Origin: Paludibacteraceae bacterium
Lineage (GTDB): Bacteria > Bacteroidota > Bacteroidia > Bacteroidales > Paludibacteraceae
NCBI GenBank assembly: GCA_017461505.1
Contig: JAFTXV010000011.1
Location: forward strand, 248,001-312,000
Direction of reading: 5' to 3'
Length of the DNA stretch: 64,000 nucleotides
Under the pieces are notes generated by a model. It saw only the letters and a program-made list of their open reading frames with translations. It had not been told where the DNA came from and made no database searches. This document shows, piece by piece, positions 52,333-62,000 of this stretch (positions within the stretch are counted from its first letter, which is position 1; each line of letters begins with the position of its first letter). Position numbers and translations under genes: made by a program.

Positions 52333-53589
52333 ATGAATATGAAACAACAACGAGTAGTCATCACGGGTATGGGCGGAATCACACCCGTGGGAAATACCAT
52401 CCATGACATCTGGTCTGCCATTGTCGCAGGGCAATGCGGAATAGATACGATTCGTGGATTTGAAAACGACAACCTACCCATTCATGTGGCAGGTCAAGTC
52501 AAAAACTTCGACCCTATACAAGCAGGATTGAGTCAATCGGAAGTGCGTCACTATGATGTCTTTTGCCAGTTTGCCACTGCGGCAGCCATTCAAGCCATGC
52601 AGCAGAGCGGACTCGTCAGTGGCGAGAACATTGCCCCCCATCGTTTGGGCGTGTACATAGGTTCGGGTATCGGAGGCATGAGCACTTTTATTACCCAAAC
52701 GCAAAACTATCTGGAGCGCGGTGCGCGTGGTGTATCGCCGCTCTTTATCCCTATGATGATTGCCAATATGGGTGGTGGTAATACGGCTATCAAGTTCAAT
52801 GCACAGGGACCTAACCTAACGACCATAGCGGCATGCGCCACCAGTACCAATAGCATTGGTGAGGCGTATTTGGCTATTCAGTCGGGCAGAGCAGATGCCA
52901 TCATCGCTGGTGGTGCGGAGGCTGCTATCAATCCGCTGGCAATTGGCGGGTTTGCTAATTGTCGTGCACTGGCTACCACAGACAATCCCCTCGCGGCGTG
53001 CTTGCCTTTTGATAAACGCAGAGGTGGTTTTGTGATGGCAGAAGGTGCGGGTATCTTGGTATTAGAATCTCTGGAGCATGCCCTGCAACGCGGTGCAAAC
53101 ATTATTGCCGAAGTATGTGGCTATGGTCATACATGCGATGCCTATCACTATACTGCACCTCGTCCTGATGGCAGTGTTACAGCACGTTGTATCAGCGACG
53201 CCCTGCAACAAGCCAATTATCAAGCAGGTGAGAACCTATATATCAACGCCCATGGCACAGGTACAGCGATGAACGATGCTGCGGAAACGCAAGCCATCAA
53301 ACTGGCGTTGGGCGAAGAGGAAGCACGTCGCGCAAGTATCAGTTCGACTAAGTCCATGACGGGGCATGCTTTAGGTGCTGCGGGAGCGGTGGAACTGATA
53401 ATTTCGGCTTTGGCTTTGCAGCACGATATAGTGCCACCAACTATCGGACTTACCGAACCTGACCCTGCTTGTGACCTCAATTATACACCCTTGCAAGCGC
53501 AACCACGTACATTGGATATTGCCATTTCCAATTCATTGGGCTTTGGCGGACATAATGCCACCGTTGCGCTACGCAAATATCACGCATAA
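52333..53589 (+). CDS. fabF: 3-oxoacyl-ACP synthase II
   Basis: 418 aa from ATG 52333. Condenses malonyl-ACP with an acyl chain. Catalytic Cys in TIAACATSTNSIGEA, His in NAHGTGTAMNDAAE and in KSMTGHALGAAGAVE: the complete Cys-His-His triad. It is separate from the operon pair fabF-acpP typical of housekeeping loci, so it may be a second copy with a specialised product. Start at 52333 (MNMKQQRVVITGMGG) fits family N-termini better than 52258. Confidence 0.9.
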   Translation: MNMKQQRVVITGMGGITPVGNTIHDIWSAIVAGQCGIDTIRGFENDNLPIHVAGQVKNFDPIQAGLSQSEVRHYDVFCQFATAAAIQAMQQSGLVSGENIAPHRLGVYIGSGIGGMSTFITQTQNYLERGARGVSPLFIPMMIANMGGGNTAIKFNAQGPNLTTIAACATSTNSIGEAYLAIQSGRADAIIAGGAEAAINPLAIGGFANCRALATTDNPLAACLPFDKRRGGFVMAEGAGILVLESLEHALQRGANIIAEVCGYGHTCDAYHYTAPRPDGSVTARCISDALQQANYQAGENLYINAHGTGTAMNDAAETQAIKLALGEEEARRASISSTKSMTGHALGAAGAVELIISALALQHDIVPPTIGLTEPDPACDLNYTPLQAQPRTLDIAISNSLGFGGHNATVALRKYHA

Positions 53590-53595
53590 ATCCCT

Positions 53596-54036
53596 ATGAA
53601 CAGAGAAGAAATACAACGACTCATTCCTCATCGTGAGCCTATGCTGCTCGTGGATGAGGTGGAGATGAATGGCGCAGAGAGCGTGTCGAAATACACCATA
53701 CGCGATAATGAGTTCTTTACGCAAGGACACTTTCCAGATAACCCTATCGTACCTGGCGTGATACTCTGCGAGATGATGGCACAAGGAAGTGCCTTGCTGC
53801 TCAAAGATTGTTTGCAAGACCATCTGGCACTATATGCGGGTGTGACCGATACACGTTTTCTGCGTGTGGTGCGCCCTGGCGATACGGTAGTAACGCGTGG
53901 ACATCTGGTGACAAAGCGTGGACCGTTGGTCATCATCGAAGCAATGGCTACGGTAAACAACCAACTCTGCTGCAAAGGCAGGTTATCATTTATGCTAACA
54001 CCCAAACCTAACAACAATAATATATGCAACTCTTAA
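53596..54036 (+). CDS. fabZ: 3-hydroxyacyl-ACP dehydratase, FabZ/hotdog family
   Basis: 146 aa. RLIPHREPMLLVDEV, catalytic His in FTQGHFPDNPIVPGVI and Glu in LCEMMAQGSALLL are the FabZ pattern. Dehydrates 3-hydroxyacyl-ACP. Overlaps fabG by 13 bp. Length and motifs typical; a function in a specialised acid pathway is possible because of the cluster. Confidence 0.85.
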   Translation: MNREEIQRLIPHREPMLLVDEVEMNGAESVSKYTIRDNEFFTQGHFPDNPIVPGVILCEMMAQGSALLLKDCLQDHLALYAGVTDTRFLRVVRPGDTVVTRGHLVTKRGPLVIIEAMATVNNQLCCKGRLSFMLTPKPNNNNICNS

Positions 54037-54770
54037 TCGGTAAAACAGCACTTATCACAGGCGGTAGCCGTGGAATAGGCAGAGCCATCGCATTGGCGAT
54101 GGCAGCCGAAGGTGCAGATATTGCTTTCACCTATCTGAGCCAAACCGCAATGGCAGAGCAAGTAGCAACGGAGATTCGTGCAATGGGACGACAGTGTATG
54201 GCGTTGCAAGCGGATGCTGCTGATGCGACTGCTACCAATAAGGTCGTACAGCAGGTAATACAAGCATACGGGCACATAGATATTCTGGTCAATAACGCAG
54301 GAATCACACGCGACGGACTGCTGGTACGCATGAGCGAAGAGCAGTGGGATAGCGTGCTCAATGCTAACCTGAAATCGGCATTCCTCTATAGCAAGGCAGT
54401 GGCAACGCACATGCTATCGCGCCGACAGGGCAGCATAGTGAATATCTCTTCTGTAGTGGGTATATTCGGTAACGCAGGGCAATGTAATTATGCAGCGTCT
54501 AAAGGAGCTATCAATGCTTTTACCAAATCGCTATCCAAGGAATTGGGAGCAAGAGGTGTACGCGTCAATGGCATAGCACCTGGGTTTATCCTTACCGAAA
54601 TGACACAAGAACTACCAGATGAGTTGCGTGCACAGTATCTTAAAGATATTGCATTGCGTCGCTTAGGCACACCCCAAGATGTAGCCAATCTGGCGGTGTT
54701 CTTGGCTTCGGACAAAGCAAACTATATCACAGGAGAAATAATCAATTGTAGTGGAAATATAAAATCATAA
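54024..54770 (+). CDS. fabG: 3-oxoacyl-ACP reductase
   Basis: 248 aa SDR enzyme. GGSRGIGRAIALAMAAEGA (NADPH), ILVNNAGITRDGLL, the Ser in IVNISSVVGIFG, and the YxxxK pair in CNYAASKGAINAFTKSL. Reduces 3-oxoacyl-ACP. Next gene starts 4 bp later. Confidence 0.93.
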   Translation: MQLLIGKTALITGGSRGIGRAIALAMAAEGADIAFTYLSQTAMAEQVATEIRAMGRQCMALQADAADATATNKVVQQVIQAYGHIDILVNNAGITRDGLLVRMSEEQWDSVLNANLKSAFLYSKAVATHMLSRRQGSIVNISSVVGIFGNAGQCNYAASKGAINAFTKSLSKELGARGVRVNGIAPGFILTEMTQELPDELRAQYLKDIALRRLGTPQDVANLAVFLASDKANYITGEIINCSGNIKS

Positions 54771-54774
54771 GTAT

Positions 54775-55575
54775 ATGTCATATAATCTATTAAAAGGCAA
54801 GAGAGGCATCATCACGGGTGTCCTCAACGAACAATCCATCGCTTGGCAAGTCGCCAAACGAGCGATAGAAGAGGGGGCTGAAATCATCCTCACGAACACA
54901 CCGATGGCTATCCGTTTTGGTACAATCAACCAACTGGCAGCATCCATTAATAGCCCTGTGGTGGCTGCTGATGCAACGAATGTGGATGAATTGGAACAGT
55001 TGGTGGATAGTGCCATGCAGCATTTTGGCGGGCAAATTGACTTTGTCCTACACTCCATAGGTATGTCGCCCAACATCCGCAAAGGTATTGGTTATCAAGA
55101 ATTAAACTACGATTTCTATGCCAAGACTTTGGATATATCAGCCATGTCATACCACAAACTGCTTCAAACGCTCTACAAGAAAGATGCTCTCCGCAAGGGT
55201 GGTTCAGTAGTGGCACTCAGCTATATCGCAGGCGACCGCGCTATGCGTGGATATGGCGATATGGCAGATGCTAAAGCCATGCTGCAATCCATTACGCGCA
55301 ACTTCGGACTTATCTTTGCGCAAGAAAAAGGTGTGCGTGTGAACACGGTGTCGCAATCGCCCACCATGACTACGGCTGGGCAAGGTATTGAGGGAATGAC
55401 CGAGATGATAGATACCATAGACCGTATCTCTCCGTTAGGTAATGCATCAGCAGAGGATTGTGCCGATTATATCATCACACTCTTCTCCGACCTCACACGC
55501 AAAGTGACTATGCAAACGCTTTACCACGATGGTGGTTATTCATCTGTTTTACCAGTTTTTTCAGTTAATAAATGA
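54775..55575 (+). CDS. fabI: Enoyl-ACP reductase
   Basis: 266 aa SDR of the FabI type. GIITGVLNEQSIAWQVAKRA (NADH), LHSIGMSPN, VVALSYIAGDRAMRGYGDMA then DAKAMLQSITRN with the Tyr-x6-Lys pair. Completes the elongation cycle. Overlaps the GH3 gene by 4 bp (ATGA). Confidence 0.93.
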   Translation: MSYNLLKGKRGIITGVLNEQSIAWQVAKRAIEEGAEIILTNTPMAIRFGTINQLAASINSPVVAADATNVDELEQLVDSAMQHFGGQIDFVLHSIGMSPNIRKGIGYQELNYDFYAKTLDISAMSYHKLLQTLYKKDALRKGGSVVALSYIAGDRAMRGYGDMADAKAMLQSITRNFGLIFAQEKGVRVNTVSQSPTMTTAGQGIEGMTEMIDTIDRISPLGNASAEDCADYIITLFSDLTRKVTMQTLYHDGGYSSVLPVFSVNK

Positions 55576-57425
55576 GTTCAAAATGTTATTTGGATCATCA
55601 AGGAAAAGCATTGCCTTATCCATGGTTGATTAATACAATATTTCGCATAGTAGGCGGTTCACAGCGATTACGGCTGAACTATTGGAATAAGCATCCCAAG
55701 CAAGCAGCGGCACGAACCTTGCGTGATATACTGGCTATTTCGCGTGACACAGTATATGGTAAAGAACATCATTTTGATCGTATCTTAACAGCTACCAATG
55801 CAGAGGATTTATTTCGATTGTATCGTCAGTATGTGCCCGTCAATGATAGTTTTGAATCGTTACGTCCCTATGTAGAGCGGCATAAAAATGGCGAAGAAAA
55901 CATTCTCTTTCCTGGGAAACCAGAAATGTATGCCACTACATCTGGAACTACTGACGAGCCCAAATGGGTACCGATGACACATAAATATCTAAAGGATGTT
56001 TATGGAAAAATGACCCATGCATGGATATGGAATTTCATCACTCATCGTAGTCGCATTTTTGGTGGACATATTTTCACTACGGTAGGTAAAGAAGTTGAGG
56101 GATATGCACCAGATGGTACTATCTATGGTTCTGTGAGTGGCGTATTAGTGCGTGATGTTCCTGAGATTATAAAAAAGCATTATACTGCTCCCGCTGCTGT
56201 TATGTCAATTGATGATTATGCTGCTCGCAACTATACGCTGATGCGCTTAGCATTGCAGCATAGAGATGTGACGTTGTGGGCGACAGCTAATCCATCTACT
56301 ATATTAGAGTTACTGCGTACATTAAACGAAAATACGGAAGAAATGATTGAAGATATAGAGAAGGGTACGCTAAGTTGGAACTTTGATATATCAGATTATA
56401 TCCGAAAAGAATTAGAAGCATACATCTCCCCTCAACCTACACGTGCTAAAGAATTACGTCAACTATTGCAGGAGTACGGAAAACTGGAACCTAAACACTT
56501 TTGGCCATGGCTGCAAGTGCTTTCCACTTGGAAATGTGGAAATAGCAAGATTTACATAGAGAAATATTTGGAACAATTTGATTGGAACAAGACTTTCTAT
56601 CAAGAATTAGGCTATATTGCCACAGAATGTCGCTTTGGCTTTGCTTTAGATGATACAAATGAATCCGTACTATTCCCGCATTTTCACTATTACGAATTTG
56701 TAGAAGAAAGCGAATTAGACAAGCCGCACAAACACTTTTTGCAACTTTACGAGTTGGAGCTGGGAAAACGCTATTGTTCATATGTAACTACATACTCTGG
56801 TCTGTTTCGTTATAATATGAACGATTTGGTGGAGGTAGGTGGGAAATTCTACAATACACCTACTGTTCATATGGTTTCAAAAGTAAATGGCATTGTGTCT
56901 ATGACAGGTGAGAAATTGTATGAGCCGCAGTTTATTGACGCAGTACATAAAGCAGAAGAGATTATGGGTATCAAAACAAAGTTCTTTGTTGGCTTTGCAG
57001 ATATTAATCAGTCCAAATATCATTTTTATTTTGAGTTTGAAGATGAACAAGTAAACCAATCTACAGCCGATGAATTAGGTATGATTGTTGACCGCAAATT
57101 GCAGGAAATCAACAATGAGTACGAGTCGAAACGCTCGTCATTCCGCTTGAAACAACCCGAATCTCATATCCTCTTTAGCAATGCCTATTCTCGTTTTAAA
57201 GCGGCATGTTTGCGTGATGGATTTCGAGATGGTCAGTTTAAATTTAATTTGCTGATGCAAGATGAGGAACGTCGTCGCAAATTCGAACAAATAGAAAGAC
57301 GTGATAATATCTCTGATAGGATTTTGGAGTGGGCAAATGATGTAGATACGCGTATAAAGGGTCGTCAGAAAACGCGAGCAGAACGCCGTCATCGTCGGCG
57401 TGCAAGGCACCAAGCCAAAAAGTAA
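55572..57425 (+). CDS. GH3-family acyl-acid amido synthetase-like protein
   Basis: 617 aa; bacterial GH3 proteins are generally about 500-520, so this has a longer C-terminus ending in a Lys/Arg-rich tail. The adenylation motif YATTSGTTDEPKWVPMT, IFGGHIFTTVG, GLFRYNMNDLVEVG and VSMTGEKLYEPQ mark the family, which adenylates an acid and joins it to an amine or amino acid. As last gene of the cluster it probably releases or modifies the acyl product. Substrate unknown. Confidence 0.85.
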   Translation: MSSKCYLDHQGKALPYPWLINTIFRIVGGSQRLRLNYWNKHPKQAAARTLRDILAISRDTVYGKEHHFDRILTATNAEDLFRLYRQYVPVNDSFESLRPYVERHKNGEENILFPGKPEMYATTSGTTDEPKWVPMTHKYLKDVYGKMTHAWIWNFITHRSRIFGGHIFTTVGKEVEGYAPDGTIYGSVSGVLVRDVPEIIKKHYTAPAAVMSIDDYAARNYTLMRLALQHRDVTLWATANPSTILELLRTLNENTEEMIEDIEKGTLSWNFDISDYIRKELEAYISPQPTRAKELRQLLQEYGKLEPKHFWPWLQVLSTWKCGNSKIYIEKYLEQFDWNKTFYQELGYIATECRFGFALDDTNESVLFPHFHYYEFVEESELDKPHKHFLQLYELELGKRYCSYVTTYSGLFRYNMNDLVEVGGKFYNTPTVHMVSKVNGIVSMTGEKLYEPQFIDAVHKAEEIMGIKTKFFVGFADINQSKYHFYFEFEDEQVNQSTADELGMIVDRKLQEINNEYESKRSSFRLKQPESHILFSNAYSRFKAACLRDGFRDGQFKFNLLMQDEERRRKFEQIERRDNISDRILEWANDVDTRIKGRQKTRAERRHRRRARHQAKK

Positions 57426-57459
57426 TAATACCCTAAACAACAGTTAATATACAAAACAA

Positions 57460-57500
57460 CAACGAGTTTGCGATTAATTTCACAAACTCGTTGATGCTTT
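57460..57500. terminator. Bidirectional terminator between GH3 gene and ACP
   Basis: 11-bp perfect stem CAACGAGTTTG (57460-57470) and CAAACTCGTTG (57483-57493), 12-nt loop, followed by T7. Ends the plus-strand cluster; may also serve the minus-strand acyl carrier protein. Confidence 0.85.
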
Positions 57501-57522
57501 TTTTAGTATTACTCACTATCAA

Positions 57523-57759
57523 TTACGCTTGAACCGACTCAATGTAATCAATAATATCTTGTACTGTATTGATTTTAGAAGTGTCGCCATCAGGAATTGA
57601 AATACCAAACTCCTTTTCAAATTCCATAATCAACTCTACTGTGTCGAGTGAGTCGGCATTGAGATCTGCTGTGAGGCTTGCCTCTGGGGTAACTTGTACG
57701 GGTTCAACACCCAATTTGTCCACGATAATTGCTTTTACTTGTTCTTGAATTGTTGACAT
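57523..57759 (-). CDS. acpP: Acyl carrier protein
   Basis: 78 aa from ATG at 57759. [20 protein letters not shown], then [20 protein letters not shown] with the phosphopantetheine Ser37 in DSLD, and [11 protein letters not shown]. Convergent with the fatty-acid cluster and so probably its carrier, or the general one. The upstream minus strand has TTACTTTG about 65 bp ahead, a near -7 box. Confidence 0.95.
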   Translation of the reverse strand: MSTIQEQVKAIIVDKLGVEPVQVTPEASLTADLNADSLDTVELIMEFEKEFGISIPDGDTSKINTVQDIIDYIESVQA

Positions 57760-57950
57760 AATCACATTTTTTTGTTGTTAATATTTTTGATTTTATCTAT
57801 TGTTGCAAAACTGAGTGCAAAGTAACAACTTTTTTGTGGAATACACAATTTTTCTGGAAAAAGTGAATAATTATTCCTACATTTGGACGTTTTTTTTATA
57901 GCAACCGTCATCACAGTTTCATAGAATGCTCAATACGCCTATGGCAATAG

Positions 57951-58157
57951 GTGGTGTATCTGACGCGGGTGGAGTGGCGGGATAGATGGCGAACACGGGT
58001 GGAAAGAGATACGGTGATGGATGTGCGGGTGGAGAAAGAGGTGGTGGAACTGCCGCCTGAACGGTATGTGCCGAAGTTCTATCGGTGGTGCACGGGATTG
58101 CTGTTGGCAATCCTCGTGCTGGCAATAGGACGCCTCGCGCTGAAGCGCTGGCTATAG
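57951..58157 (+). pseudogene. C-terminal remnant of spanin-like gene
   Basis: The open stretch ends PPERYVPKFYRWCTGLLLAI and a membrane helix, closely matching the end of the spanin-like protein at 22469 (PPERYVPPFYKWCTIILWLV). Upstream is VEWRDRWRTRVERDTVMDVR, like the charged middle region, but there is no signal peptide or lipobox. It appears to be the tail of a second copy of the mobile module. Confidence 0.65.
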
Positions 58158-58266
58158 GATATGGGACGCTCTACGGGCTATTGGATATTGGACGCTCGGC
58201 AGTCGGCCTATTTTGATAGTCCAAACTGACATTTATGAGATTTTACGAAATATATCGCGCAAATAC

Positions 58267-58297
58267 TTGCCTAATTGCGAAATTATTCGTACCTTTG
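58267..58297 (+). promoter_or_regulatory. purE promoter
   Basis: TTG (58267-58269), 20-bp spacer, TACCTTTG (58290-58297), 49 bp before purE. Confidence 0.75.
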
Positions 58298-58345
58298 TGG
58301 CGACTTTGATTTTTCGTATGTAAACTCAGTAAATATATCTTTTTT

Positions 58346-58813
58346 ATGAAAGTAGGCGTAGTTATGGGTTCAACCAGCGACTTGGAGGTAATGACTCCCG
58401 CGATTGAGACCCTTCAGCAATTTGGAATTGAAGTAGATAAACGCGTTATCAGTGCCCACCGAGCTCCACACGAGCTTATGAAGTGGGCAGAATCAGCTCG
58501 TGAACGCGGATTGAGCATTATCATCGCAGGTGCAGGTGGCGCAGCGCATTTGGCAGGCGTGATTGCAGGTCTGACCTCACTCCCTGTGATTGGTGTACCT
58601 ATTCGCAGCAAGACATTGGATGGACTGGATTCGCTCCTCAGCATCGTGCAAATGCCTGCAGGTATCCCTGTGGCTACGGTGGCTATCAATGGCTCGAAGA
58701 ACGCAGCATTGCTCGCTATCGCTATTCTTGCTCTGCAAGATACCGCCTTGCTCGCACAACTCGAAGACTTCCGCAAACAACAAACAGAGAAAGTAGTAAA
58801 TACAGTTATTTAG
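58346..58813 (+). CDS. purE: N5-carboxyaminoimidazole ribonucleotide mutase
   Basis: 155 aa. Purine synthesis class I Pur[29 protein letters not shown] (catalytic His), [17 protein letters not shown] and [19 protein letters not shown] are standard. Likely in an operon with purL, separated by a mini-hairpin spacer that begins at the last base of the stop codon. Confidence 0.95.
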   Translation: MKVGVVMGSTSDLEVMTPAIETLQQFGIEVDKRVISAHRAPHELMKWAESARERGLSIIIAGAGGAAHLAGVIAGLTSLPVIGVPIRSKTLDGLDSLLSIVQMPAGIPVATVAINGSKNAALLAIAILALQDTALLAQLEDFRKQQTEKVVNTVI

Positions 58814-59006
58814 TGCCATAGGCACGAATGGTGGTCTTCAACGAATAATGGCAGCAAAGCTGCGAAAATGGCTAAAGCGAATAGTGGCTCGCCTATGGCT
58901 CACGTGAGCGAAGCAAACCACACTTTCGTGAGCGAAGCGAACCATTTTCGTGAGCAAAGCGAACCATTTTCGTGAACGAAGTGAACCACTAACGTGAATA
59001 AGAATT
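58813..59006. repeat. Mini-hairpin spacer between purE and purL
   Basis: GTGCC-ATA-GGCAC (58813-58825; first G is the stop codon's G), GCAGC-AAA-GCTGC (58851-58863), then repeated units like CGTGAGCGAAGCGAACC and CGTGAACGAAGTGAACC up to the purL leader. Homologous to spacers at 44987 and 46204. Confidence 0.9.
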
Positions 59007-62000
59007 ATGAACAACTATAGAATATACGTAGAAAAGCGTCCTGCCTTCCAAGTAGAAGCCAAGAGTCTCAAGAACGAGCTCAACGAGAACTTGCAACTCA
59101 GTCTGCAATCGCTTCGTTATATCAATGTGTACGACCTCTTTGGTTTTACACCCGAACTGCTTGAGCAATGCCGCTACACCGTCTTTGGCGAGACGGTTAC
59201 AGACACCGTATCAGACGAGTGCGACCTCACAGGCAAGAAATACCTCGCTGTAGAGTATATCCCTGGTCAGTTCGACCAACGTGCATCATCGGCGGTGGAT
59301 TGTGTACATCTCATTGACCCCAATGCCGAAGTAGAGATTCGCAGTAGCCGTCTGCTCATCTTTGATGACACAATCTCAGAAGCAGACATGGCTAAGATTC
59401 GCCACTACTACATCAACGCTGTGGAGTCGCGCGAGAAAGACCTCAGTCAATTGGTGCAAAACCAAACTGCCGACATCAAGCCATTGGCTAAGTTGGACGG
59501 CTTTATCAATATGCCTCGCGAGGAGTACGCTGCGTTCTGCAAGCAATGGGGCTTGGCAATGAACGCCGACGACCTCCACGAAGTAGTCACTTACTTCCAA
59601 AAGGAGCAACGCAACCCAACCGAAACCGAACTCCGTATCCTCGACACCTACTGGTCTGACCACTGCCGTCACACCACTTTCACCACTATCTTAGAAGAAA
59701 TCAAGATAGACGACTCATTCGTGAAAGAGGAGATCGAATCCACCCTCGGCATGTTCCACGACATACGCAAGGAGCTCGGTCGCACCGAGAAACCGCTCTG
59801 CCTCATGGAACTCGCTACCATCGGCGCGCGTTACCTTCGCAAGAAAGGCCTTCTCGACGATATGGAGGTCAGCGAGGAGAACAACGCTTGCTCTATTTTC
59901 ATTGATGTGGACGTGGATGGCAAGCAAGAGAAATGGCTACTCCAATTCAAGAATGAGACCCATAACCACCCAACTGAGATCGAGCCTTTCGGTGGCGCAA
60001 GTACCTGTCTTGGTGGTGCTATCCGCGACCCACTATCTGGTCGTGCCTATGTCTATCAAGCCATGCGCGTAACGGGCGCAGGCGATATCTATAAGCCCGT
60101 GGCAGAGACTATGCCTGGCAAACTGCCACAGCAGATCATCTCGCGCAAAGCGGCTGCTGGTTACTCTAGCTATGGCAACCAAATCGGTCTTGCCACTACC
60201 CATGTGCGTGAGATTTATCACCCATCGTATGTAGCTAAGCGTCTGGAGGTTGGTGCTGTAGTAGGTGCTTCTCCTGCATCGAATATCCGTCGTGAGAGTC
60301 CTGCTCCTGGCGATATCATCCTTTTGCTTGGCGGCCGCACAGGTCGTGATGGTATTGGTGGTGCTACTGGTTCGTCCAAAGAGCACACCGAAGCATCGCT
60401 TGAGTCCTGCGGCAGCGAGGTGCAAAAGGGTAATGCCCCAGAGGAACGCAAACTCCAACGCCTTATGCGTCGCCCAGAGGCAACGCGCCTCATCAAGAAG
60501 TCCAACGACTTCGGCGCAGGTGGTGTCAGCGTAGCTATCGGCGAACTCGCAGACGGACTGGATATCTACCTCGACCGCGTGCCAACCAAGTATAGCGGAC
60601 TCAACCCTACCGAACTGGCTATCAGCGAGTCGCAAGAGCGTATGGCAGTAGTCATCGAGGCCAAAGACCGTGCGGAGATGGAGCACTATTGCCACCTCGA
60701 CAATATCGAATACACCCATGTGGCAGATGTCACCGACAGCGGTCGCATGCGTCAGTTCTATAAAGGCGAACTCATCGCCGACCTCACTCGTGAGTTTATC
60801 GACAGCGCAGGTGCAAAGCACTTTGCTAAAGCCGCTATCCTCCCTGTAGAGGAGAAGAATCCATTTGCTCAAACCGTAGAAGGTGCCACTCTCGAGGAGA
60901 AAATAGCAAAGGTAATGGCAGATGCCAATGTCACCTCACAAAAGGGATTGATTGAGAACTTCGATGCAACTATCGGTCGTAGCACTGTACTTATGCCATT
61001 CGGCGGTAAAACACAACTCTCTGAGACACAAGTCAGTGTGCAGAAACTCCCTACCGATGGCTATACCAATACTGCCTCTATCATGGCGTTTGGTTATAAC
61101 CCATTCATTGCCGACTGGAGCCCATACCACAGCGCAGCGTATGCGGTTGTAGAGGCATGTACCAAGGTCGTAGCAGCAGGTGCTGATTATAGCCGTATGC
61201 GCTTCTCTTACCAAGAGTACTTCGAGCGTATGAGTAGCGAGCACGCTTATGGCAAGCCACTCTCTGCACTCCTCGGTGCACTCAAGATGCAAGTCGCTTT
61301 CGGTCTCCCAAGTATCGGCGGTAAAGACTCTATGTCAGGTACTTTCGAGCATATCAGCGTACCTCCAACATTGATTGCTTTCGGTATTACTACCGTGCCA
61401 GCTGATAAAGTTGTTTCCACTGACCTCAAGAAAGCGGGCAACAAACTCTATCTCATCAAGCATAACGCATTGGCAAATTATATGCCTAATGTGGAGCAAC
61501 TCAAAGAGAACTGGACTTATACCACCAATGCCATCCAATCTGGCAAGGTTTGCGCTACCTTTGCGCTAGGCTTCGGTGGAGTAGCAGAGGCAATTGCTAA
61601 GATGAGTTTCGGTAACGAATTGGCAGCTGACATCCAAATAGCCGAGAACGAACTCTTCGACTATAACTATGGTTCCATTCTCGTAGAAGCAACTGAAGAT
61701 CTACCAACTACAGGCGCAGCCGATCTACCATCTACAAGCGTAGCGATCCAATATCTCGGCCACGTAGTGGACGATACCCACCTCATTATCAATGGCGAGC
61801 GCGTATCGCGCGAGGTATTGCTCCACGCATGCTGTGGTCAGTTCGACAAGATTTACCCATCCGCCGTCCCTGCGCAGCATCAAGCATTGATGCCAGCAGA
61901 TACCCTGCCTTTAACCTCTAACCTCTCGCCTTTAACCTACAAGGGCGAAGCCGTTGAAACCCCTCTCGTGTACATCCCCGTCTTCCCAGGTACCAACTGC

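Noticed and set aside
60033..60872. Long minus-strand ORF inside purL (279 aa)
   Set aside because: It is antisense to conserved purL sequence and has no recognisable domain; a shadow of codon bias.
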